A DNA stretch of 64,000 nt from Pollenia angustigena. Taxonomy: Eukaryota; Arthropoda; Insecta; Diptera; Polleniidae. Below, piece by piece: positions 10,683 to 21,467 of the stretch. The notes beneath the pieces are model-generated. The model was given only the letters and a program-made list of their open reading frames with translations, ran no database searches and had not been told where the DNA came from. The translations under genes were made by a program, and so were the position numbers. Numbering within the stretch: position 1 is the first letter of the stretch; each line of letters begins with the position of its first letter. The DNA is taken from NCBI GenBank assembly GCA_930367215.1, contig OV884058.1, positions 200,154,208 to 200,218,207 on the forward strand. Direction: 5' to 3'.

Positions 10683-11740
10683 TCCGATATGGGAAGCCGA
10701 AACGATACCACAGGACTGGACCCAAGGTAAACTTGTTAAAGTTTCAAAGATGGGTGCACTAACCGATTGTCATAACTGGAGGGGCATAATGCTTTTGAGT
10801 GTGGTTTTAAGAGTACTGTGTAAAATTTTTCTTGGTCGAATTGGCAGTAAAATGCACGAGCAGGTCAAGGAAATGAAGGAATCCATAGAACTGGTGTTTG
10901 TCAACTTTGAAAAGGCATTTGACCGAATTAGACATAGAAGCATATGGCATGCATTGTTGCGCAAAGGTGTTCCGAAAAAGATTTGTAGCTTAATAAAAAC
11001 GCAATACAATGTCTTCCAACCATTCGATGCACATACCGGGGTACGGCAGGAATATATACTCTCTCCACTATTTTGTCTTGTAGTAATGGACGAAGTGTTA
11101 AGTTCTGCAATTGACCTAAGCACTAAAATGGGGAATAATGATATTGTGCTCTTTTTAAGAAGAGAACGTCATATGCAGCCTAAGCTGAATGATCTCTCTC
11201 AACAGGCAGAAAATGTAGGACTTCAAATTAATGTCGATAAAAGCCAGGCAATAAAATTTAATTCGGAAGAGATGTTAAGAGGACGTGCCTGAATATACTT
11301 ACTTGGGTAGTAAAATTGCTGAATATGGAGGCTGCAGGTAAGTTACAGAAAGTCATAACAAAAAAAGCTAAGGGAGTATTTGAAGTTTAAAGAATATTTG
11401 GTACTCACAACAACTGGCTGAGATGACGAATATTTGAATATTTAATTCCAATGTAAAATCAATGTTGCTGTACGGTTGCGAATTCTGGCTGGAATCAGAA
11501 GAAAGCCGCAGAAAACTCCAATCTTTTATTAACCGATGCTTGAGGAACATTCTAAGAATATGGTGGCCAGGCAATTGGATCACCAATGAAGAACTTTATC
11601 TGAAGTGCAAGCAAATACCGGTCAACCTAAAGTAAAGAGAAAGGAACTGAAGGTAGATTGCGCATACCCTACGAAAGCCCCACACCGATATATTCACACA
11701 GAAAACAAATTGGTTGGGAAAGAAACGATTGCAGTAATAA
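10683..11740 (+). pseudogene. RTE-like LINE reverse transcriptase fragment
   Basis: The reading frame enters RT at IWEAETIPQDW (about 10684), then LTDCHNWRGIMLLSV, VNFEKAFDR, TGVRQEYILSPL and QINVDKSQ. The palm region between the first motifs and FEKAFDR is shortened, and the YADD aspartates are altered (NDIVLF). After the stop near 11290, frame-broken matches continue: VKSMLLYGCE, KLQSFINRCLRNILRIWW and NEELYLKCKQ. The order and motifs fit the RTE-like group common in flies, but clade assignment needs a search. It starts inside exon 2 of the YLPP-type gene and is 5' truncated, as usual for LINE insertions. Confidence 0.7.
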
Positions 11741-13800
11741 AATATTGATCAAGTAATATAATTTATTGTTGCAACTATTAAAAATGTACAACTCTGACTG
11801 ATTTTTAATTGTAATGAATATTAAACCGTTATTCTAACTGAAATATGATTCCTTCTATTCTTTTATTAGTTGTGACAGCTAATTTAATTAAATACTAAAA
11901 ATTAGAACGAATGGTGTCAATCACAACCAAATTTAATGAAGTGTAATGCTGAATATTGGTCATTACAATCAATAATTTGCTTTTGTCAATAAATTTTGTA
12001 ATATAAATGTTAATTCATTTATTGCAGCTAATTATTGATTGTTGGAATAGTTTCAATTCGAGTACAACAAATGAAAATATAATTATTTGGAATTCACAAC
12101 CAAAAAAAAGGCTAAAAGTCCCAATTGTTTACTAAATTTTCTGTCAAAACATTTAATATAATAAAAAAATTTTAAATTTTATATTAAAAAAATATCGTTG
12201 CGGTCAAAAATGGAATATGTGCAAAAACTTAATTAGTAGGGGTAAGTAATTTACGTATTTTTATAAGTAAGTTCATATGCATGTAACTAGCTAGCATTTT
12301 CAATCGTGTAAGATTCTACTGGGAATCTCATGAAGATCATTTTGAATCGTAGAAGATACCTCGCACGGGAGAAACTGTTGCACAAGCTGATTTCTGTGTG
12401 AGATACTTCTACAGCACAGCGAAAGACGCTTATATTAATCGTAAAAGGACTCGTTTGAGATTTGTGTAGAGATTATCTAATGAGTCTTTCAGAAAGCACA
12501 TCAAGAATGGTATGACACTCATGTAGGAATTCTCTTACAACTCGGGAAATGGTCAGCCATTTAACTAAGCCACCTAAACAAGAGCATCAAGCTTCTTTTT
12601 CATGTCAAAACTTTTATGTTTCATACAATTTATACGGAACAAATCTTAAGATCAAGAATTCAACAACATCCTGTTGGAAAATCTTATTTGGCAGATCCGA
12701 CGTCGGTTGGTTTAAATGAAATTGTATTGACAATAGAATTTTCATGATATGTATAAAAAGTAATAAACAAAAATATTTAGCGGTTTTTGTTATTGTTACT
12801 CTTCAGATAATCATCAGAAAATTCCTTTAGGAGTTGAATATTAAACACAATCGTCTAACAAACATCCTATGCTAGCGGTGTAATATATGACACATACAAA
12901 CATATGTACAATACATATATATGTACTTATGTATGTACATATTGCTTATATTTTGATCCCCTATATGTCCTAGCATTGGTCAAACAAATATATCGTTACC
13001 TAAAACGCAAAACACCCTATCTAACATTTTGAAAATTTTACAGGAGAAGCAAATTACTATTAAAAATGGTAATCGATAAATTGCCTTAAACTGTTTATAA
13101 TTTATTTTTCTACTATTTTTATTGTTAAACCTAACAGTTGTTTTGACAATTGATAATGTTGCATATTATGCAAGCTATTAATAAGGTCTCGGGTAATCTT
13201 TTGTAGATAGGGCCGTTTGTTTTTTGTTAATAAAATCGCCAATTTTGGTTGAAAGACTCAAAAATTTATTGTGGACATTAGTGTTGATGCAATTCATCAG
13301 GTTTAGTGAAAAAGTCGATTTTTAATTTTTTGTTTTCGCTTTGAACTGTCAAATAAACTCACGTATAAAAACGGGGCGAGAAAAATGTTAAATTTTAGTA
13401 CATTTTGGTCGCCTTCAACGATATGTGTTACTGGCGTTCTCAACGTCTGCAATGTCACATCGGCTTCGAGTGCAATGTTAAGATATTTATAACGTAACGA
13501 CGTTATCTCTTTTGAAGTTTTCGACATGAGTTATAGCCACACTTTTTTCTCACTTTTCGAGAAACGATGGAATATTTTGTGTCACATCTTTTAGACGCGA
13601 GAAGTTCTCACTATACTTACAGAACATGGGTACTGTTTTACTTCAGACACTAGAACAAGACGACATTGATGAAAGAACTTGAATTGCAGTCAAAAATTTA
13701 ATAACTAAAAAGCATACGTTACACTGTGTGATAAGCTTTGAAAATCCGTTGGATGATATGGAAAGCTGTTTCTATGTGTTTGAATAAAATTAAATAATGT
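11741..13800. other. No recognised gene; two weak coding-like stretches
   Basis: AT-rich sequence without repeats I can place. A plus-strand stretch 12311-12469 stays open except for one stop and uses fairly GC-balanced codons (…AQADFCVRYFYSTAKDAYI…), but I cannot name it. A minus-strand frame 13303-13527 (74 residues) is likewise unidentified. Both could be decayed transposon or gene fragments. Confidence 0.3.
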
Positions 13801-14265
13801 CCCAGTTGGCCATGTCTTCAAGACAACGTCGAGGACGCGTACAAGACCCATAGTAAATCCCTGACGACATGTTGGCGACAGCCCATGCAAATCGTCGACG
13901 ACTTTTTCGAACAAAGGGCACTTAAGTCGTAAACGACAATGTGAGCGACATTATTATGCATATTGTCGTAAATGATCATATTGGTAACAATGGGGTTAAC
14001 GTTGTCACTGGCGACTATATAAACGACTTTTTCCTCATAAAGTCGTTAATGCCCGATTAGCGACATTACCTTAATAGTGTCGTTGATGATGACAATATTG
14101 TTGCCACTATCTACGATTTAGTCGCCGATAGGTAAGTGACAATTAGCGATTAAACGAACACCAATACTGATATATTGGCGATACTTCAGATTTGCCGATA
14201 TATCCAGAATAAGGGGAACGGGTAAATGGGCATACCTCGAGGATATATTTACTAAGATTTCTTAG

Positions 14266-14343
14266 GGTCTTGATGGGCTGTGAATTCCAACTAGTGAATT
14301 CCAGGGCCTTGATGGGCTGTGAATTCCAACTAGTGAATTCCAA
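14266..14343. repeat. Two tandem 39-bp repeats
   Basis: The unit around CTTGATGGGCTGTGAATTCC is present twice with a 39-bp period, nearly identical. It contains GAATTC-ACTAGT-GAATTC, so restriction-like palindromes recur. It lies inside the CCCAGTTG element. Confidence 0.75.
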
Positions 14344-14654
14344 ACTAATGAAATGGCCGATGAGTTTGAGAGACTGGGCTCGAAAATAGTGGATACTGGA
14401 TGTGTGGAGACAGTCAGACCTCCAATAGGCTTTAGATTAATAAGGGAATGGGTTCTGAAATTAACGTATCGTCGACATAATATGCAAACCTGCTAACTTC
14501 CAATAATTTTTAATGGAAACAACAAACTTTTTATATTTAAAATGCTCAGCTTGAGAGAAAACCTAAAAATATAGTTGGTTTAACACACTTTAAGACTCAA
14601 TTTGAAGAAAAACTACATGCTGGTCGACGAGGTTTATCTTTCTCTCCCTTAAGC

Positions 14655-15082
14655 TGTTATGATACTTGCTATTTTTTGTATTTTTCTATATTGAAGAACA
14701 GTGCAAATATATTTGCATAGGAAAACTGACTAAGTGTAAAGAGTATGATTATATCATAAAATATCTTGAAATGTCAAACAAATATACATAAAAATATAAA
14801 TAATCTAAGACTGTCAAAAAATATAAAATTTTTTTACTTAAAATTGACATTTCCAGATTAATTGTTAGCACTGTTGCCGATTTTTTAGTTTTTGATCGAA
14901 AGAAACGGTTTTTAACTTTTTTTTTGCTTTTATGACGGTTTTTTGTGGGAAAAAAACGTGGGCAGTATTGTTTGTTTTGTTAACATTTTATCAAATTGTA
15001 TTTCTTGTTCTTTCTCGCATTTGTTGTTTCATTCAGTCAATCCTAAAAAAATCCAATATAAAAAATAGCAAGTATCATAACA
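14655..15082. mobile_element. Nested TIR element
   Basis: Inverted ends TGTTATGATACTTGCTATTT (14655) and the complement of 15063-15082, about 22 nt matched. The interior is A/T-rich and non-coding. Flanks CCTTAAGC and CCTTTACG might be a decayed 8-bp duplication. Confidence 0.5.
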
Positions 15083-15827
15083 CCTTTACGGCATTAAAAT
15101 CTCAATTTACTTAAAAAGTGGATTTAGGAGGTTTGCATATTGAGGTTACGTTATGGCAATGTAGTCAGCAGGAACATTCACTTTTTGTGGTTCTTGTCCT
15201 ATCCATTCACGTATTCCAATTGCACAATTGAAACACAGCCGCGAATAACGTTATTAGTTACAAAATATTTATATTTAACAGGCAGGATTATTTATTTATT
15301 TTTTAATTTTTTTAATTATCAAAAATATTGATAATTAAACAAATTTTTATTATTTTATTATTATATTTATTATTATAATAAAAGCAAAACATCAGGAAAT
15401 TTTAATTTTAAATTACATAAAAATTTAAAGTTTTGAAATTTTTTTAGTAGAGGACAACGTAAGCGACCATTGCAGTCATATTGTCGTCAAAGTGGTTCGA
15501 AACACGACAAAATGCATGCAATGGTCGCCTTAGTTGTCCTCAATAAAGTCTAATTGAAGACAAGATGAGCATGTATTTTGTCGTCAGTGTGGTTTGAAAC
15601 ACGACAAAATGCATGCAATGGTTACTTACGTTGTCCTCAATAATTTATTATTCAAGACAAATTTAAAAAAATGTCTCCAAAAAGTCGTAAATTCGATTTT
15701 TAACACGACAATACACACGTTTTCTTACTTAAGTTGTCGCCATCAATGTTATATAGTCGACAAATTCAAAAATGTTCGGAAGACATCGCTGACGACATTT
15801 TCGTCTATGACCATTTGGTCAACTGGG

Positions 15828-16803
15828 GTATAATTTGTATGTATCAAAATAACTTAATAAATATACTAACAAAAAATGTAGTTTATTGGAATTATTTATT
15901 CTCTATCTAATAAATCGGGAAAATGGTATATGCAACCGGTTGAAAAAATATATTGATAAAGACAATCAAATCTTTTGTTATGAGCACCAATTATGTGTTT
16001 ATTCAGTTGCATCTATCATATATTCGGGTATAAGCATATTTTTGTTTTCTAAAAAAATACTAATAACTAACAATATCTGTTGTAATAACTGACAGTGTAC
16101 TAAAATTTAAATGTTGCTTTCAAAAATACTATGCTAAGCAACGAAATTTTCGGTAATTGTAACCGAATTGTGTGATAGTACATGCAACCGACGAAATTCG
16201 ATTGGCGCCAAATTCGGTTGTAATCACGAATATGTTTTCTCTGTGTGTAAAATGGCTTTAAATTGGAATCCACAAGGGCTGCGAAATAGAGCCTGACCTA
16301 GGGGATATTGAAGGCGCAGTTTAACGAATGATTTTTAAAGAGTGAATAATAATCTAACATGGTCTCAAGCATAGGCTACAGCAAATAATCGGCAGAAATG
16401 GAAATCATTAAATACCACACTATGCGCCAATTATCGGCGCCAAAGCAACTTTTAATAATAACTTTAATCATACTTATTGTTACCGTAACCATATTCTGAT
16501 TTGAACATTTCCTTATCTGTCCAACACAATTATTTTATTGTTGTCCTAAACCATTTACATTTGGTCGTACCCACGCTATACATAAATGGTCACAATAATA
16601 TGTTTTCAGCAATCATAGTGTATATCAATTTCTCTGCAATTCTATGATTTTTAAATAAAAATGTGCGGAGGAATTTTTATCTCAGGACCACGGTTGATAA
16701 AGTTGGTACAATTGAAATTTTTTTAGTATAATTCAAAACTAAAAAGTACGCTAGTACCCCCATGACTTATTTGGTACTATTTCCAAATTTTTCAATCCTC
16801 TTA
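15828..16803. other. No gene seen; possible MITE end
   Basis: AT-rich non-coding DNA. At 16136-16250 a block with mirrored ACCGAATT/AATTCGGT segments ends in TTCTCTGTGTGT, resembling the CACACAG-ended MITE family at 17315, but a matching left end is not visible. Confidence 0.25.
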
Positions 16804-16942
16804 GACCCCTTTCAGACTCGGCAAGTTAGTTGCGCAAGTTACTTGCCGAGAACAACAAAGTCTGTACATATTTTTTTTTCCATACCGCTTACGTCTACAA
16901 ACCAAGAGTTGCGCAAGTAACTTGCCAAGTGTGAAAGGGGTC
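16804..16942. mobile_element. PIF/Harbinger-like MITE, TTA target duplication
   Basis: 139 bp with inverted arms of about 33 nt, GACCCCTTTCAGACTCGGCA left and GACCCCTTTCACACTTGGCA on the complement of the right. TTA flanks both sides (16801-16803, 16943-16945). A 3-bp TTA duplication is characteristic of PIF/Harbinger elements; the superfamily is inferred. Confidence 0.65.
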
Positions 16943-17119
16943 TTACACTGCGTCACAAAACTGTTCTGCTTTTGAAAATTTTGACTACATATGTATTCGG
17001 ATTCAGCGGACAATTTTACATAAAGATTAGGTGTCAAATATATTTGGTCAAAAAACTGTCACATAAGGTTATTAACTGATATAAAATGGCAACTCGTATT
17101 TACTATCTAATGAATATAA

Positions 17120-17269
17120 GCGGAGTTTAGTGTTTGGTGCAAACGGCCTTGCGAAAGAGAAAATGAAAAGTTTCTTTTTGCTTCATGATATCTAATGGAA
17201 ACTCTGTGAATTTTGTTATGGGATTTAACAAGGCCAGCAAGACCATTTGCGCCAAACACTGAACTCCGC
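17120..17269. mobile_element. MITE with 33-bp inverted ends
   Basis: About 150 bp. Ends start GCGGAGTTTAGTGTTTGG and, on the complement, GCGGAGTTCAGTGTTTGG, with about 90% match over 33 nt. No exact TSD was found. Confidence 0.65.
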
Positions 17270-17833
17270 AATTGTGATTAAATTTTTGCACTTGTTTATT
17301 GGGCGATTGCATACACACAGAAAAAAATCAATGTAAAATCGTTCAAAACAAGGTTGATTTTACAATTTTCAGTAGTGATTTTGCTTCATTGTTGTTTCAT
17401 GTTAATTTAACATGATTTCACAATAACTTGCGAACAACATTTTTTTCTTTTAAAATAACTATAATTCATGTTAATTTAACATTGGAGTAAAGTTAAAGCA
17501 AAATGTCATTTATATTGAAATACCAATCCGAATCACGTTGAATGAAAGATATTTCAAGTTGAAACAACGTGAATTTCATGTAGAATCAAATTGGAAGGAG
17601 TGGGATATAACAGTGTGAAGACAACATTTGCATTTATTTAAGAATAATTCAAAGCACTTACGCCTGTAACACATGTTTCACATATTTTGTATCTCCTTTG
17701 TTAACAGAAGCATCAGCAGAATGGTCTGATGTGGGTTTCGTCATCATTCTACTTTGAAAACTTGATGTACTATTTAACTAAATTATTTTTATTAAAAGAA
17801 TACGGGTATTGTCTTCTTTTTATAACATATTTT

Positions 17834-18930
17834 AGTTAGAGTGCTATATTCGGCTGTGCCGAATCTTTGATACCCTCCACCGACAGTTCGAATGTTTAAG
17901 GAGTAATATCTGTATGATGTTATTATTATCTTAAACTGTGACGATTTGTTATTAATTATGGTTTTAGGCGACTAAACTGTTTTCCGGGAGTAGGGTTTCT
18001 ATGGGCCCTAGAGTAAATTATGTACCGATCTTCACGATATTTCCCAGTATCATTTGCAGTCGTACAAAACTGTGACGAGCCACAATTTGTTATGATTGCA
18101 TTATTTTTTACGGTTTTAGGCGTACTAAACTGTTTTCCGGGAGTAGGGTTTCTATGGGCCCTAGGGTAAATTATGTACCGATCTTCACGAAATTTTCCAG
18201 TATCATTTGTAGTCCTACAAAACTGTGACGAGCCAAAATTTGTTATGATTGCATTATTTTTTACGGTTTTAGGCGTACTAAACTGTTTTCCGGGAGCAGG
18301 GTTTCTATGGGGCCTAGGGTAAAGTATGTACCGATCTTCACGAAATTTCACAGTGTCATTTGTAGTCCTATAAAACTGTGACGTACCAAATTTTGTTACG
18401 CTAGCGTTATTTTTTACGATTTTAGGCGTACTAAACTGTTTTCCGGGAGTATTGTTTATATGGGGCTTAGGGTAAATTATGGCGGGATCATCACGAAATT
18501 CAAAAGCGTGATTTCCAGTCAACTAAAACAAATTTTTGCAAAGTCTTATCTCATTCCGTGCCTTGTTCCAGCATTTATGTTATTTTTTGTAACAAAATTA
18601 TAAATTTTTTTTGGTGGTGGTTCCACATTTTGATTCATAGCTCTGGTCCTACTGAACCGATTTTGCTGGATTTCAGTCCCAAACTGCTTAGGATAACTAC
18701 AAGCAATTTGGCACCAAGTTTGTTCATTTCTTTTGAGTTGTTCGAAAGTGAGCGTGTTTTCAACAGACGGACAGACGGACAGACAGACGGACATGGCTAA
18801 ATCGACTTAGAATTACTCAAGGACCCAGAATATATATACTTTATGGGGTCTGAGATGAATAATAAAAAAGTTTCACACGGAATGTCAAACTTAATATACC
18901 CTCTTCACAACTAATTGTGGTGGAGGGTAT
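17834..18930. mobile_element. Dispersed repeat with TTCGGCTGTGCCGAA and TACCCTCCACC ends
   Basis: Inserted into MITE copy 1, absent at the matching point (about 36647) in copy 2. It begins with a TTCGGCTGTGCCGAA hairpin and TACCCTCCACC, holds a 153-bp tandem array, then a GGACAGAC-rich stretch and an end hairpin (ACCCTCTTCACAA / TTGTGGTGGAGGGT). The GACGGACAGACGGACATGG and ACTTTATGGGGTC segments resemble a widespread fly repeat of mini-me type. Diverged relatives lie near 42950 and 60890-61455. Confidence 0.6.
17935..18538. repeat. 153-bp tandem repeat, about 3.7 units
   Basis: The landmark TTTTAGGCGTACTAAACTG recurs at 17959, 18112, 18265 and 18418, exactly 153 bp apart. Because 153 is divisible by three, a minus-strand frame (17956-18522, 188 residues) stays open with a 51-residue repeat. 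I read that frame as an artefact of the array, not a gene. Confidence 0.9.
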
Positions 18931-19231
18931 AAAAATGTACATACTTAAGTATGTATGCATGTTAATTTAACAAGATAAACTTTTGATTTTAATATAAAAC
19001 AGGTTTTTATGGATTCAATATTGAACAATGTTATTTTAACAGTGAATAATATTAAATAAACGCGATTTAAGGTTTTTTTAATATTTTTCATTAAAAATTA
19101 ATATGAAATTATGTTGAATTTAAATAAAGGGCATACTTTTGCAGAAATTTACCATGATTCCCGGACAACATTTCGCCATGTTATTTTAACATTGGTATTT
19201 TTTTCTGTGTGTATGCCACACTCTAAATTTT

Positions 19232-19676
19232 GTATCAGCGGCAGTATATAAGAGTGGATTTACTGATGATATTGACAAATTTTTAAGATATATAGGAAAC
19301 CACTTTTGCAAAAGTTCTAGTAGAAGATTATTTCAAGATTATTTTGGAACGGAAACTCATAATATTTTGAAATTCGTCATGACGATGGCTGTCACGTCAA
19401 TAAGTCATTAACAGAATAATGGAACAGTGGGAGCCACTACATTATTATTTTATTTTTGAAGTAGATTTTACAAGCGTTAAATTAGATTTTATTGAATCCG
19501 GAATTTCTGGTCCAACTTATTAAATGTCTTTCCTCTTTCTGCAGTACAAATTGAAAATTGCAAACGCAATAAAACTGGAAATGCAATACGAAGATGCTCG
19601 TATGCACGTAGTTTTAGAACGCTTAAACTTTTTATTTACCCAAATAGGGCGCAATTTTTTTAAAAAGGAGTTCTAA
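19232..19676 (+). other. Unidentified coding-like blocks, possible exons
   Basis: 19232-19411 is open for 59 codons (…GFTDDIDKFLRYIGNHF…) and stops. A strong splice-acceptor-like tract TTTCCTCTTTCTGCAG precedes 19545-19676, open for 43 codons (YKLKIANAIKLEMQYEDA…) to a stop. Codon use is more balanced than the surroundings. They start 20 nt after the MITE end. They could be exons of a host gene or transposon; no family is recognised. Confidence 0.25.
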
Positions 19677-19997
19677 GACAAATTTGAATTCAGAAAATCA
19701 TTTGCCACTTAACGATATTTATATATCGTAGATCGTGGTATAGTTAAGGATTTGAAAAAAATGTTTACGAATACTATACAGGTATAACATTTTGCGAAGC
19801 TTTAAGAATTTTAAGAATGCGACGACGAATTTTTAAGCTGGCTAAGAAAATTTTCTCCAGAAAATATGATTTTAGTAAAGACATACTGCGGGTTGTTTAA
19901 TTAATGAACATGTATTATTTATTTTATTATTTATTTTTTGTATTTTTTTTTTTTTTTTTTCTACCTATTTTTAAGTAAATTTTTGTTTATAAAATTA

Positions 19998-20127
19998 ATG
20001 TGATGTTTTCACAACACAAGTGATTGGACGTGTAGTAAAATTTATATGAAAAACACTCAAAAAACTGATTGCTTTTCATATAAAGTTTACTACACGTTCA
20101 ATCACTTGTGTTGTGAAAACAGCACAT
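19998..20127. repeat. Perfect-looking hairpin MITE
   Basis: Arms of about 54 nt (ATGTGATGTTTTCACAACAC left) are inverted with few mismatches around a loop of about 20 nt. The whole is about 130 bp, non-coding. Confidence 0.8.
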
Positions 20128-21038
20128 AATAAAAAAAAATGATTTTGTACTATTGCGTTCGAAAATGTACGATTTTAAAAGTTCTTCGGTACGATGTTGG
20201 TTTTCTCATTTATCATCCCTGCTCAGGACCGTCAATGAAAATGTTTATTTTAGATCAGCGGTGGGCGCTGGTTTGCCTGGATTACGAAGTTTGTCGGGTT
20301 TTTACATTTACTCATCGTGTTTTGTTTTACCAGAGCTGCTACAAATTCAAAAATTTCCGTACTTAGATATTCCTTAAAATCCCCAAAACATACCATACAC
20401 TGTTTTGTGTTACTTCTTTTTAGAAGGTTTAAAATAGAGAATATAAATAAAAAACAATTTTCTAGAAGTCAAAACCTAAAGAAACAACAATTTTTACATT
20501 GAAATCAAAGTGTAAAAAAATTACCGTATACCACATACACGTATTTGTGTGAAGGTGTTTTCGCTTAATTACTACTGCCCACAAACTGAACATCTTGTAT
20601 TAATTTTTTCATAAATAAAAAGTACAATAAGCAACCCTAAATACAAATACCAAAGAGAGAAAAACATAAACTTTTTTTCAGTTGCTTAACGCTTCATCTT
20701 ACTCATTGGTCTGACAAGACCTTTTTCAATGCATTTTGAATGGAAAATCAAAACATGTGTAAGACGGAGGGTTAATAAATTTAAGCGAAGAAGGTTGTTG
20801 TTGGTATTTGAGCCAATTATGCAATTTTGTTGTGGTACACTGGTAAAATATTAATTGTGTTGAGATAAAGATGTGTTTATGTATATTTTTTTTTCAGCTT
20901 GTTTTAAAAATTCTTTCGTATAGGAGTTTAATATATGTTTGTTAATAACAACATAGTCAATTAAAAAAAAAATCGATTTTGAGTTGTCACTAACGGCCTT
21001 ATCGATTAAATATGACTATATGTATACATATATTTTTG
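20128..21038. other. No gene recognised
   Basis: AT-rich DNA between the hairpin and the gypsy 3' LTR. Three overlapping short frames (20139-20502) have no family resemblance and mutually conflict. Nothing else is seen. Confidence 0.4.
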
Positions 21039-21467
21039 CGTTACGTTTTTCCTTTAATAAACGCGTTCGGTTTACTCTCTTTATAATAAACCGTTGAGTT
21101 CTTTTAATTGCAAATAAAAATAAATACACACACTTATTCAACTTTACAAACTTTATTATTTTGTTCACAATTGTTAGTTACGAACAGAACCGTTTCACAA
21201 AACAAACTAAACTAATTTTACATGAGTCACCTCTTTTTATATTTCATAATTATTTCTAGATTTTTCCTGAACCTTCCCGTAAACACTATTTATTATGTTC
21301 TATAACCATTTCTAGAAATGACTGGGAAATTTATATAGGAATTATTTAAAATAACAGTTGTGTTGAAAATTATACATGACAATTTTAAGTAACATAAAAC
21401 TATAACTTACAAGATAACTTATAACTATAACTATAAATAATTGTTAGATAATTTAACTTTCGTAACA
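21039..21467 (-). repeat. Gypsy 3' LTR
   Basis: 429 bp. It differs from the other LTR at the first base (CG in place of TG) and at about three internal sites. Its inner edge is TTTCGTAACA. Confidence 0.9.

Larger units (their letters stand above)
13801..15827. mobile_element. TIR element with many GTCG/CGAC subterminal motifs
   Basis: Ends are CCCAGTTGGCCA (13801) and its inverted partner, complementary CCCAGTTGACCA (15827). The outer 330 bp on the left and 390 bp on the right are packed with short GTCGT/ACGAC motifs in both orientations, including near-repeated blocks (CACGACAAAATGCATGCAAT at about 15498 and 15600). No transposase is seen. The interior carries another TIR element (14655-15082) and a 39-bp tandem duplication. 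No clear TSD; superfamily unknown. Confidence 0.55.
17315..19211. mobile_element. CACACAG-ended MITE, copy 1 (filled)
   Basis: Ends CACACAGAAAAAAAT and ATTTTTTTCTGTGTG with TA on both sides. It matches a second copy at 36122-36969 along its length except for an insertion at about 17834-18930. Non-coding. Paired comparison defines the family as about 850 bp. Confidence 0.75.

Noticed and set aside
10726..10732. GTAAAC as the natural donor of YLPP exon 2
   Set aside because: The LINE reading frame already runs through this site (IPQDW…GKLVKV), so it is LINE-derived sequence.
12795..12825. Minus-strand CTGATGA as another hammerhead
   Set aside because: No stem II and no GAAA at a suitable distance.
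17956..18522. 188-residue repeat protein on the minus strand
   Set aside because: Open only because the tandem period (153 bp) is a multiple of three; no start context or known domain.
20139..20502. Three overlapping small ORFs
   Set aside because: Mutually exclusive frames, no family features, AT-rich codons.
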